From: Diphasiastrum complanatum
Lineage: Eukaryota; Streptophyta; Lycopodiopsida; Lycopodiales; Lycopodiaceae
DNA: 64,000 nucleotides
Direction: 5' to 3'
Assembly (NCBI GenBank): GCA_029204225.1
Contig: CM055110.1
Coordinates: forward strand, 911,050-975,049
The notes beneath the pieces were generated by a model that was given only the letters and a program-made list of their open reading frames with translations, was not told the DNA's origin and did no database searches. Positions 44,157 through 55,678 of the stretch are shown here, piece by piece. The first letter of the stretch is position 1. Every line of letters begins with the position of its first letter. Both the position numbers and the translations under genes were made by a program.

Positions 44157-47100
44157 CTATTTAATCAAGGTAATAAGTTTTGTTAGCTTAGTTTTTATTG
44201 CTTCATGAAACACCATACACCTGTGAAGAAGTCTGCAATATCTGGTCTCACAAACACATCTATCCACAACCTATTTGCAGCTGTCCTTCATCCATATTTA
44301 GAGCAAGTAGTACTTGCAAACTGTAGTCAAGTAAGTGCTGTAAAGTAACTTGAGTGCTGTCAAGATTCAAAATTCGTAGAGAATGTGCCAGTGTCATAAG
44401 TTGATTAATTTTTTTTTTTTGACAATTCAAATCGACTGCAAAATGATTGATTAAAACCCTATTATCTTTTGAAACTTTCAAAAGTGACGTGCAAAAGATC
44501 AAGTTTTCACAAAAAAGCTTTTTGAGAATTCGATTAAAAAAAATGTGATTGATTTGAATCAGTTTGGAGAGCTTCGAATCATGCTTCGCCATAAGTATGG
44601 AATATACAATATTTTAACAATCTGAATAACTTCAATGATGTATTATGGCTGAGCTACTTACACAGTGGAATTCCGAAAGTTGTAACGTGTTGCTCCGGCT
44701 GTTTCAAGCGAATGTTCAGCATTTGAAGTTTTCAATAACAAAGATTCTTGCTGCCGCCTCTTCTTTCTTCCACCTTTTTGTGAATCCGTTCCAAGATTAA
44801 AATTTTCCTGCTCGCTCGTGGCTTTGGATGAAGAGAGTCTCTTTTTACAATGTTTACCTCCTGTCATTTCAGCACTGTTTTCAGAAAGTGGCACAGACGA
44901 GTGCTGCTGCCGTGAATTATCTTCACTCATACTCTCCACAAAACCATGACCATCTTCACCTGCTGCAGCTGTGTAATAATTTCGTCCTCTGAGGTTGTTA
45001 TCTAGCTTGATGTTCCCTCCTGAAGATTGGCGGTCTTCTTCTAAGTCGCCAAGGTTTTTGACATCCTTATTGACACCCTCCAAATACAGATTTCGATTGA
45101 TGCGAGCTTTACCTTTAGAATCAAATTCATTCTTGTACCGTTGTGAGTAATTTGAGCATCCCTTTGATCTTGACTGCTTAACTCGTGCAGAACTTGGCCT
45201 CAAAGTTTTGGGGTCATCCTTCGGTGAAGAAAGCATTTGAAACTCAACTGTGTCTCCAAGTACAGTCTCATTTCTAATAAATGGGTTTCCATTACTTCTG
45301 GCAAATGGGTTGGCAAATGTGTCGCTTCTAGGCATAGAAGCTGGTGAGAAAAAGATTGAAGCACATCTTTGAAGCCATGAGAACCTAGCTGGTGTTGGTG
45401 GAGTAGAAGTCACTACCTTGCCTGAACTTCCTTCTGCACCATCAACCAAAATAGGAGCTTTGGTATTCAATTTTGAATCTTGCATAGGTTGAGTGCACAA
45501 TGGGGAAAGTACTTCACCATAATTGATCTGTTTTATAACAGACTTGTCAGATAGCTCCACGGTGTCACGCTCAATCTCATCCTTTAGCTTTCTCAACCTT
45601 CCAGCTTCTTCAAGAGCTTCTTTCCTTTCTAATCTCAAGCCTTCCCTTTGTTCCTTCAAGTTCTGCCTTTGAAATGTCAGTTCTTCAATGTCCTTCTTTA
45701 TTTCTGCCCACTCTAGCTCCGACTCAGCACGTTGCTTTGCAAGTTTCTCTTTTTCCTTTTCAAGCTTCTGCCTTTCTCTGCTTATGTCCTGTCTCTCTTT
45801 ATGAGCATGTTCTTGAATAAAATGTATGTTCTCTGTTTCCTTGTGACTTGTTTGTGCCAGTTTCAATTCTACTTCTGCCTTCTGCTGTTCAATCTCGGCC
45901 CTTTTTTCCTCCAAGCTTCTCTCAGTCTCTGTCCTATGCAGCTCCATGTCTCTGGTAATTTCCTCTCTTTCCTTTTGAATTGCTGCAAAAAGCATTCCCT
46001 TCTCTTTCTCTATATGGATCAGAAAAGCTTGCTTTTCAAAGAAAACAGACTCCCACTCCTTGTCAATTTTTTCCCATAGCTCCTTCTTCTCTTGTTTTAG
46101 CCTGATTTCCCCATCTTGCAGCCACTTTTCAACCCTTTTACTTTCCAGCTCAACATGCTCCCGCTCCTTTTGTACCCGCTCTTTTCTTTCATCTAGAAGT
46201 TCCCACTGTTTTTCAAATCTCTCTTTTTCATTCCTAAGCTCTTCCACATCATGATCCACCTTGAGTCTGTGCTCCCGGAGGCTATCAATCTCCTCTTTCA
46301 GCTGCCCTTTGACCTTCATCAAATCTTCCCTTTCTTCTTCGATCATTCGGAGCTGCTCCTCCTTTGCAAGTACCTGCTGCCTCACTTCTTCTATGTCCCT
46401 TCTTTCCTTAACAACTTTACCCGTTTCCTTCTGCAATTCTTCTGTTTGTTGCTTGAGCTTAGCTTTTCCCTCCTCAATTTGACTCTCCTCATAATTCAAA
46501 GCTTTTTCCTTCTCGGCCAACGTTTTGAACACTTTGGCTAACTCTTCCTCCCTTTTCTTGATTTTCTCGCTTTCTTCCTCCAACTGTTTTCCCTTCTTCA
46601 ACAAATTCTTTTTAGTGTGCTCTACTGCATCTTCTCGTTTTGCAATTGACTCCCTCCACCCATCCAGCTCCTCCCTCTCAGTTGATATTATCTTCCTCAC
46701 AATTTCCAAGCTGGTAAGTTTTTCTTGCAGCTCTTGCTCTTTGTTCTCTATACTTTTCTTCTTCTCATCAAGGACCTTCGCCATTGCATCCTGCATTATC
46801 GATCATCCATTAGAAGATCGATAAACCTACTACCTGGGAATATAGACTGTGTGTTACATACCTGGCTAACTGGGTTCACTGTCTAGATTTAACTGTAATT
46901 AGTTAGCCGAAGCTAGCAAGAGTTGGTTGATGCTTCATCTTTGGTTAAGAAAAGCCCTTATAGGTAAGGCTATAACTAGGTCAAGCACTGACTAGCCTTG
47001 GCTCACTAACCATAGTTAGCTCTAGATGAACCTACGATCAAGCACCGTCTAACTCTTGCTACCTCCAGCTAACTACCCATAACTAGCTCCAGACAAACCC

Positions 47101-50100
47101 CAATTGGCCAGGCATGTAACACTATGTAAGCAAATCGACTTTGTAAGTCACCACTTAGCTGCAAACTAGAATGAAAGGGATATGTAATACCAACTGCAAG
47201 ATAAGTCATAACACATGTAGCCTTGAAGATAAAGAGAAATTAGGTCAAATTTTGGATTTTAGAGGAGTCAGCAAATAGCAAATAAGGCTATCAGAAATGT
47301 TGCACACTCAACTACTTTCATGTTTCTGTGTTCAAAACCACAAAAGGAAGACATTTCCAGTCTCCAACAAAATAACCGAAATGCAAAACATAAAGAACCA
47401 GATCACTTTTTTCCTTCAAAAGCCAGAGACCCTATAGGGTGAGAAAAAGCACCTGCTTTTGTTTCTGTTCATCTATGTAGTCCTGTAATCCCTTTAAACT
47501 GCTTTCAAAAACTTTCAGGTCTTCTCTTTCTTTTGCAATGTTTGACTCCAAATCCTTAACCTGTTGCTCATTCTGTGTAATTTCCTGCATGTTGAAAACC
47601 AAAAGAAATGAGATGTGCTTGATATCGATGTTTGAGATGGGATCAAATTTTACATCAAGAAGTGATATCTTTAATTTCCTGGTGCATAATATGGACCTGC
47701 TTAGAGATTAGATCAGAAGTGAGCAGCCTCAAGAAGCTTGCAGGTGTACTAATTAAACAATAACTGAAAGAGTTGTGGTGTGCTTTTGAGAAACCATAGT
47801 CCCATGACATATGGACAGGTATGAATGGAATGTCATAGCATTCAGAGCATGGAAAAATCTCCCACATTTTGTATGGAACACTATTAATGTATATATTTTT
47901 GAAGTTCATTTCTAACCCATTTCTTTCATACGAAAACAAAACGTACTACTAACCTCTAGAAAGATGTGGAATGGGTAAGAGTGGAGGAAACAATGAACAA
48001 CAATACTTGGTTGTACGTATGTACCAAATGCTAATATGAACATGCATTTGTGCACATGCCCTAACCTAATCTTGGTTACTAACACAGGGATGTTGTAGCA
48101 TTTGGTCCGCACTATGCATGGAGTTGATGATCTGAGATTTTGTGGGTAGGCTCCATAAGGTTGAAGATTGCATGCCTCCTTTGTTATGTTGGGTATTATC
48201 CCTAGATATAACATTAATGGATCTTTCTTCCTACGTGTTTCCAGGTTTTCTCTTTCCCACATTGTTTGCTCTTGCAATCATCCAAAACTTACTACAAAAT
48301 TGGTTCTCTGATGTTCAATGACCGTAAGGAACATGGCATTTCAACGTTGCCATTTATCATTGTAAGTTATAGAAAAGCATAAAAACACATACTATAAACC
48401 AGGGAATCCTTCCCATACTATTCCAAGCACTCCATAGTGGGAAAGTTGTCCTAATAACTTCGTAGAGAACAGACAAAGGTGTCATACATTGCACAAACTG
48501 ATCTCTTTCAAACTGATCTTATCACATAAGAAATTGTATATTTTAGACAATAATTTGGTATTGCTAACTAATGGGTTAATATTAAAAACCATCGAAAGCA
48601 ATGCTTCAGCATCTGAGGTAGAATGAGTGATGATTTTTACCATGCACAAAGGGCAGGATCATGGGTAGTCAGTGGACTGGAATTGTCTTAGGTCATTTTT
48701 ATTGCATTCATGCATCAGCATTAAGGACTAAATGAACAGATGCACAAACCATACCAATTAAAAAAAGAAATCTAATTTGTTCGTCTATCATCCTCGTCAA
48801 TTTTTTATCTTTTCAGCCTTGGCAATGCTAGCCTAATATTGTATTATAAATACATGTAGCAGACGATTTCATCCAAGGAATTCCATCCATGTAGAGTCTG
48901 CCTTAACCTATTTTTAGTTGTTGTGCTTAGAAAATTTTGACCAGGAGCAAGAAAAAGGAATGCCAAGAAAGTTACAATACAAGCTGGCTTACTCGTTCTC
49001 GACTAACAAGCCTTTCCTGATACAATAGCAGCTCCTCCTCTTTTCTCTCAAGAGCCACCTCTCTTTGAATTGCAGCCTACAGAATGACCCAAATAGGTAT
49101 CAGAATAATGACTTAAATATCAACAGCCAGTTTAGTTCTAAACCCACACCTGTTGGTTACTGCAGTCAAGATAGAATGGTTGCTTCAGTACATGCGCCAG
49201 TGAAACCTGAATGAAATTACCACTGATTGCAATGTTGTTGCTTGCTTAAAGATAACAGAAGGGAGCTTTACCTCTTCTCTAAGCGAAAATGCTGCCATGC
49301 GAGCATTTAAGTCATCCTCATCTTGATGTAACAGAGTTCGATCTTTCTCTAAATTCTTCTTTTCGAGCTTCAATTTATCGTCCAGGAGCTTCAAAGCTTC
49401 ACTCTTCTGATGGACATAGTCTTCTCTGCTAGTCAGAAGGTGCTCACCCTGACGGAGCCGGTTTTGGCTTTCCTGCAGTCTTGTCTCCCAGTTTTGCAGA
49501 TTCTCCTCCTCAAGGTTAAGGTCCATTCTTCGAGCTTCACACCTGGTGAAGTACAAATGTCAGCCTCATTTCTGGTCAATGCTCTCAGAAAAGTTGCTTA
49601 TTTACAAAGAATGTATCAAAATCAGTTTAAAAAACAGAGTAAATTTTTTTTGTAAAGTGCATCTTTTGGAATAGACACACCTCCTTCGACAACTTCTTAT
49701 ATGTAGTCTATTTTAACTGCTTCTCTTGCTTATGGGACTACTGAGGCCTTCACCCTCTGCATGGCAGGTGCATTGTTACCACTTCAAAATATATGAAGTG
49801 CTGTCTGACTGCAAGCACTTAGAGAAGCTTTTGGTAATGAGCTTTGGTAAGGGGTGCCGTTTTTCTAATTAAGTGTTATTAGCAAGTGGTAATGCTACAA
49901 TTGGAACCAAGCATGTGGTTCCCGTCAGCCTCACTACAAAGACAAATCAACCTTCCAAAAATCAGCACACGGTTGATCAAAGAGTTGTTATGATGTAAGC
50001 CCAGCAACTAAACATAAACATGACATGCAAACTTAAACTTTATGCAATCCACCCACTGACCCTTATGATTGCCAGCACCATCATGTATAGTTTGGACAAT

Positions 50101-52569
50101 AATTTATGCTATTCCTACTCAGGCTTATTATGTCTAAAGGGAGGGACTTCAGCTCACATCACCCTTTTCAAGTTAGAGTTCCATTACTGCTAGAAGATCC
50201 TTTGTAAGGTGAAATAGAAATTTAATGACTATTTTGAAAGAATGGGGGCTTGTTGGAGGTATAGGAATGCACCTGCCATGTGGAGGCAGAAGGCCTCATG
50301 AGTCCCAGAACTACATATAAGAAGACATTGAAGGATGTGTGAGTGTATGTGGTAGAAAGCTGACAGTATCTGGAGCTGGCTCGGCCCAACAGCAAGGTTT
50401 ACATCATGGTTTTCCAACATTTCTGAAAGCCTTAATTGGTTGTCCATGAACATGTAGTCATAATCTGGTACTCGCCAAGGGAGAGTGTTGAAGGTGTGTA
50501 GCTACGCAGATAAAAAAAGATGTCAACACAGAGGGTGGTATCTGAGACTATGTCGCTTACTTGCAGAGAGGCTGGGTAACGGCCGCATCAGTGGCTGTCA
50601 GGAAATAATCTGATCGTGCTAGTGAGCGATGGATGATCTGTGAGAGCCTGAAATCTTTGGACAAGGGGCGAACAGAAGACTGTGTAGGGCGTAATCTGAT
50701 CCGTGCTGGTAAGCGACGAGGCTTGCACCTCAATGGCCAAGCTTTTCAAGAGGATTGGTGATGGCCATATCAGCTTTGAGGCTATTACTAGCAGCTAATA
50801 GTTTCAAGTGAATGTAGCTACTTTTCTGATCTATGATCTCTGTCACAACGAGCAAAAACAAAACAATCACAAAGTATAGCATGCAACCTACAATATGTGA
50901 AGCAAGAAAATTGCTATTCAAATAGAATGTAAAAGAATGACTACTCATTATTGAAGCTTTCAAGCTGTCGTCGCAATGCATTCTCATGAGCCTCAATCTC
51001 CTGTAGCCTCCTTTCAATTTCTGCTAGCTTACGGCTCGCCTCGGCATGCAAGGCTTCTGCAGAATGTACTTTAGCATCTGCCAACAAAGATCTCTCCTCG
51101 GCATCATTCACCATATCTCTGGCTTGAACGAGCTTTTCTTCAGCTTCCTTTTTCCCTTCTGCAGTTTCTGATTGCATATGGTGCAAAGCTTTTTCAAGCT
51201 GCAACCAAATCCATATGAGACACAGACTGAGGATGACCCATTTGACTGGAAACAGCAATTATAGGCCTATTGTGCAGGTTACTTACATCGAGAATGCATT
51301 GTTTTTCAATTGCCAATGCCTTCTTCAATAATTCTTCCCGCTTTTCAGCCTCTTTGATTGCTGCCGCATGTGCTGACTCCTCCTTTTGCCAGTTTTCCTC
51401 TGCTTCACTCACAGAATGCTTAATTCTGTCATACTTCAGACCCAAAGATTTAAACTCTGATAAGAATCCACCCACTTGGGACTGGTACTCATAAATCTGC
51501 ATCAACATTAAGGTCAAACAGATTTTAAGCATTTTCTAGTGGCAAACAGCCATACTCCTATATGCCGTATTTTGCATATAATATTAGGAAAAACTACTTT
51601 TTAGATGGCGTGCAAGTAAGCAGTAACCAACCTAGGAAATTTGTGAGAAGACAAGATGAACTTACTGAGGATCTCATTCACTGCAAGATGGACACGATAT
51701 GAGCCTCTATAGTAATCTAACCAAATTACCAGCACCGGTTGCCAACCTTCTATGGAAATTTTATTTTGCTTGCGGTAACATCGTACTACATTGATTGCTT
51801 GTAGCAAGCATTGTAAGCTAGAATTTTCTCACTTTTGCCAACGTTTGTAGGATAACTACTTCCAGGTAAAAAACTTGCAAGGAACACAACGAATACAGCC
51901 CAACAAATCTTCAAGGGCAGAGTTTGAATTATACGTCAGGCAGAGAAAAAGGTTGGGAAGATGGCCCAATTGGATAAGCTTTTAAGGACAATATGCCACG
52001 GATGCCCAGAAGAATTGAGCGGTAATCACTCCAAAATAGTGAAGCAACAAAAAAGCTGGTTAATTAGACTTCAAAGAGGCTCTGTCCCAGTCAAAATGCG
52101 AAGGTTTTATGAAGGGTCATGGGTTAATCTGCATACATATAGTGCCTGGGGCAGATGGTCAAGCCTTCATAGAGAAAAAACTTTCTTGCAAACAACTAGT
52201 CAACTGGTCGGTCATGAATAAGCTAAACAAATTTCTGCTAAGAAAAATGGGTCTTGCCAAAATTTATGGGTTGTAGAAAACCTCGGATTGCAGGCCGGAA
52301 ATGTGACTCTGCAAAGCAGATCTGCCTCTTTTCTCCACCAAAACCATGTCCAAGGATCCAGATTCCTGTTCAGGTCTGCTAATTTCACTATCTGACCGAC
52401 CTGCATTGCCAATTCCATGGCTAGAATGTTGATCTGTAGACCCATTTTCATGAGCAGTGATGGTTGCTCTTAAAAGCGAGGATCTGGTGTTGGGCTTGTC
52501 CCTTCTCTCTGCTGCTGATAGCAGCAGGCCCTGATTGTTGGTCATGCTGTTCCTGTGTGGAGTAAACAT
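43982..52569 (-). CDS. CRWN: CRWN/NMCP-type nuclear lamina coiled-coil protein, 8 exons
   Basis: Plant lamin-like protein of the CROWDED NUCLEI (LINC, NMCP1) family, a component of the nuclear periphery that sets nuclear size and shape. Exons: 52569-52282, 51496-51287, 51198-50945, 49542-49272, 49076-48993, 47584-47453, 46790-44662, 44156-43982. They join in frame to 1180 residues, near the family size. The start MFTPHRN is like the MFTP starts of NMCPs. Coiled coil runs from about residue 75 to 825 (KREELLKKALAIEKQCILDLEKAL at the exon 2/3 joint aligns with Arabidopsis CRWN1). Downstream come the conserved SWLQRCASIFFSPAS (about 880), a basic nuclear signal GGRKKRRQQ (about 1086) and RYNFRNST (about 1117). 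The acidic tail and TFLTT-like end of CRWN1 are absent, as reported for NMCP2-type members. No lesions are seen. Confidence 0.93.
44662..46790 (-). CDS. CRWN: CRWN exon 7, large coiled-coil exon
   Basis: 2129 bases: the last two thirds of the coiled coil, the conserved SWLQRC motif, the nuclear signal and RYNFRNST. The donor GTAAGT at 44661-44656 splits the Val codon. Without splicing the frame would stop immediately, at 44658. Confidence 0.93.
46868..47105. mobile_element. Short inverted-repeat element (MITE-like) in CRWN intron 6
   Basis: Arms 46868-46940 and about 47029-47105 are imperfect reverse complements (AGCAAGAGTTGGTTGATGCTTC against GAAGC-type partners; AGTTAGC against GCTAACT), about 240 bases in all. 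No coding capacity. This size and shape fit a miniature inverted-repeat transposon. No target duplication is certain. Confidence 0.6.
47453..47584 (-). CDS. CRWN: CRWN exon 6
   Basis: 132 bases, 44 codons (EITQNEQQVKDLESNIAKER to DEQKQKQ), between a TGCAG acceptor and a GTGCTT donor. Continues the heptad pattern. Confidence 0.9.
48993..49076 (-). CDS. CRWN: CRWN exon 5
   Basis: 84 bases, 28 codons (AAIQREVALERKEEELLLYQ to SRER), between a GTAG acceptor and a GTAAGC donor. Coiled coil. Confidence 0.9.
49272..49542 (-). CDS. CRWN: CRWN exon 4
   Basis: Acceptor ACCAG, donor GTAAAG. Encodes CEARRMDLNLEEENLQNWET through AAFSLREE, in phase with exons 3 and 5. Confidence 0.9.
50945..51198 (-). CDS. 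CRWN: CRWN exon 3
   Basis: Acceptor TTGCAG, starting LEKALHHMQSE. Donor GTAGTC leaves two bases of a Glu codon that exon 4 completes. Coiled coil. Confidence 0.88.
51287..51496 (-). CDS. CRWN: CRWN exon 2
   Basis: 70 codons between a GCAG acceptor and a consensus GTAAGT donor, phase 0 at both ends. Encodes IYEYQSQVGGFLSEF through AIEKQCILD. Confidence 0.92.
52282..52569 (-). CDS. CRWN: CRWN exon 1
   Basis: 96 codons from ATG 52569 to a GT donor at 52281-52280, phase 0. It encodes the variable head domain, ending LQSHISGLQSE as the coiled coil starts. Confidence 0.87.
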
Positions 52570-52685
52570 GCATGTGAGGATGATCCCGAGGTATGGCTTC
52601 CCTCTGCTGGATTCAGCAGCAAAAAATTTCTGTTACAAATACTACTAGAGCTATAGCTACAGCTAAGGAAAATGCTCTCCCTCCC

Positions 52686-52689
<4 letters not shown>

Positions 52690-52719
<30 letters not shown>
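52690..52719. repeat. GA/CT microsatellite in the CRWN 5' leader
   Basis: About 15 CT units on the plus strand, read as GA repeats on the CRWN strand, 120-150 bases before the start codon. GA repeats near plant transcription starts can bind BPC/GAGA-type factors; the role here is inferred. Confidence 0.85.
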
Positions 52720-52722
<3 letters not shown>

Positions 52723-53143
52723 GAATTGAACGGGAAGCAAGCACGGAGAACAGTAAGGCAGACGGAACTTCAAAAGTGCAAAACTTTGTTGAAGGGAGCC
52801 CTTCCAGGGTCTTCAGACATGAGAACTTTGTCGTCAGAACCCGTCAGACTGACACTGCCTGAAAAGGAATGTCTAACTCGTACCTTTCACTTTCGCTTGT
52901 TACTAGGTCCTAGAATAAGTTATGCATGGGTGTCAGTTGGGTATTTTACTCCAATTTCAATTTTTAACCATTCAAAAACTTTTTCTTTATAAATCATTGG
53001 AATTTGGCAATGCTCCCTCAGGGTTACAAAACCACCAAAGCACACAACACCACCACACCATGGGCCAATAGCTACTATGGAACTTTACTAACTGCATTTA
53101 CACTTACATTTACAATGCTCAATGTTACGAACTAGACAACGTT

Positions 53144-53233
53144 CACAATAAGACATAGGGTTGGCAAGTCCTCTTGTTAGCTACAGTACACAATAAGACA
53201 TAGGGTTGCCAAGTCCTCTTGTTAGCTACAGTA
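53144..53233. repeat. 45-bp tandem duplication
   Basis: Units 53144-53188 and 53189-53233 differ at one base (GGTTGGCAAG against GGTTGCCAAG), so this is a recent duplication. Confidence 0.95.
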
Positions 53234-53427
53234 GCAGTAGCGATGAGAGTAGAGGAGAGGATGACGACATGCACATAGTTTTCATAGTATGTTATGAATT
53301 GAATCTATCAAGGCTAATTTGTGTTAGTGAGAACATGGCGTGACTCTCTTTATATCTCAAGGGAGTGAGGACATGAGGGAGAGATAAACCTATGCAACAT
53401 CCCATCCACATTTCAAGTTTTGCCCAA

Positions 53428-53893
53428 GAGGGCTCAAAACTTCCAATCTTGCCTAGGACGTATGAAGATTTGAAGGGCATCAAAATACAACCAATGAGAT
53501 TGCTTGAAAAACGTATGAGCTTATATTATAGTGAGAGTCCCTCAAACCTTAGAAAGAAGCACACAAAGAATCTTAAACTAAACACATGAACATTCTCATG
53601 ATAGAATTCCGATAGGCCACAAAATGTTCTTATCTAAGTGTAGCACACGTTTCGTGAGGGCTCAAAACTTCTAATTTACTTGCCACGAATGAAGATTTTG
53701 AGAGCATCAAAAGTACAACCAATGAGATTGCTATAAAAGCATGTGAACTTAATATTATAGTGGTTAATGCGGGTCCCCCAAACCTTAGACCCAAGCACAT
53801 GAAAAACCTCATAATGAACACACGAAAGTTCTCATAATAGAATCTTAGTCCCAATAGGCCACAAAATGTTCTTATCTAGGTGTAGCACACATT
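53428..53893. repeat. ~230-bp diverged tandem duplication
   Basis: GAGGGCTCAAAACTT starts at 53428 and 53656. Both units carry CCAATGAGATTGCT and end with ATAGGCCACAAAATGTTC plus TGTAGCACAC. Several indels make it older than the 45-bp duplication nearby. Confidence 0.88.
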
Positions 53894-54982
53894 TAGATTA
53901 CAAGCCATTCTTATAACAATATTGTTCATATTCATCATTCTAACTAGCTTGTCATTATCCAAGCATGGAAAAATATTTGGAGTTTCAATGATGTTTTCTA
54001 AATCATGTTGTAATATAGAACATTTATTTCACGTCTATCCTTATTGGTCGGTTTGTTTGTATTATCCAGGAGGTGGTGCATATCAAGTGATCATGGAGTT
54101 CATGCAATACCATGTGGATTTCACATATCTACTAGAATATTTCACATTGGATAGAGTAGTGCAAGTGACATAGTTAACATTTTCAGATTAGCTTCCATTG
54201 AGCTATCTTTAAAATACACAACTAGGTGACTTACTAGGGAGTTTTGGGATATTATGTGAGTAAATGGAGTGCAAGTTTTGCAAATTTATTTTTGCAAAAA
54301 CTATCAATCATGGCTAATGTTAGTCCAAAAAACATTAGCCCACTTCAACTTGCCAAGCAGAAAAACTACATGTCATGAAAAACTACCACTTATATTTGAG
54401 AGCTTTTAATACTTGTCTTTTAAAATGGTCACAATTAAAGATCAGATTAGAAAATGTGAACTCGATTTACAAACATTAAACTCCACATGACAATATCCGA
54501 TAATGAAGGCAACCGGACCTCCAAGTTTTCAACACAACAAAGGGTTGTTGATAAAGGTTGTAAATGGCAAAAAAAGACTTTGCCACTAGTTCTACTTGCC
54601 AACAAGTAGAGTAGGTAAGCCAAAAAATTAATAATTTGTTTTTTCCCAATGAGTAGAGATGGTTAGCCATGTTCATAATGGTTGTGAATGACAAAAAGGC
54701 TATGAATGCCATGTTGTGATCTCAAAAGCTACTTCTTTCTTTAACAATTCAAAACACTTTGTTATTACCAATTTTATCATATCCTTTCAATTTTAGAAAT
54801 ATTCTCATTTTTTTATATTGATTAGAAAAACATTATTTATTTTTAAGACTCTTGAGGATCTGACTTGGCATAATCCATAAAAGCAACATAATGATTCATA
54901 AATCAAACTAACCACATTCATAGAGTAAACCCAGCCCATACTCACCCTAGTGCAGTGGTGGGTATTACCAACATCACAAATC

Positions 54983-55664
54983 TGTAAAAATTACAGCAGA
55001 TAAGGATCCTAAAACACTTGAAATGATGAGAGAAACAATAGATTATGATTTCATAAGATTAGCACAAGTTGAACCATCAAAATCCATCAAAAATCTATGC
55101 TTGAACCTCACTAAATGGCCCAAATCCTTGAAGAAGGCTTCACACGTGTGAAAGTACGGCCTCCCACAGTCTGAGTATTGTACACCAGACCTACATTCAA
55201 TCCTATAATCATTAGTAATCATAAGTACTCAAACAATTATGAACATAGAGAGCAATCGCACCATTATGAGAGAAAAAACATGAAATTGCTTGATTGATTT
55301 TGGTGAGATATCATCACCTATATATACATGATCCATCACGGTTTTGGGCAGGTATGAGTAGCCCTAAACCTATCCCTAATGCTAATTTTGGTGGATCTTT
55401 CATCCCTACCAAGTTAGGGTTGGAATCTTGGAGATCCCTCAACAATGCAAAAATTACCAAAAATAGCTCCTATTTTTTCTCCCTTGTATCTAAGCATAAT
55501 TTGGACTCATTCCAAAGGTTCTAACACTTAGGTCTACTTGAGAACATCCTTATGAATGGAATCCTATGCTATTTGGCACGTGTGACAAGCCACATCATGA
55601 CCATCTAACTATTTACAAATCATATGACCAAAACTAGTCAAGCTAGAATTGTGAATTTTTAACA
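54983..55664 (-). repeat. C5 3' LTR
   Basis: 682 bases. Reads TGTTAAAAATTCAC to TTTTTACA on the minus strand. A TATATATA box lies at about 55317-55327, and ACACGTGT palindromes at about 55141 and 55577. Confidence 0.94.
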
Positions 55665-55675
55665 CTCCTCCTCAC
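55665..55675 (-). promoter_or_regulatory. C5 polypurine tract
   Basis: On the minus strand the bases before the LTR read GTGAGGAGGAG, nearly the same as the NA1 tract. Confidence 0.85.
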
Positions 55676-55678
55676 TAT

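Larger units (their letters stand above)
52720..54982. other. CRWN upstream region and spacer
   Basis: Contains the presumed CRWN promoter (no clear TATA box identified) and two tandem duplications listed separately. No coding sequence is supported. Confidence 0.5.

Noticed and set aside
46060-46824. Plus-strand Ser/Phe/Leu-rich open frames opposite CRWN exon 7
   Set aside because: These are antisense shadows of the Glu/Lys-rich coiled coil on the minus strand.
55294-55524. 76-codon frame repeated in the three C5-family LTRs
   Set aside because: It lies wholly within the LTR and crosses the TATA region on the opposite strand; no protein features.
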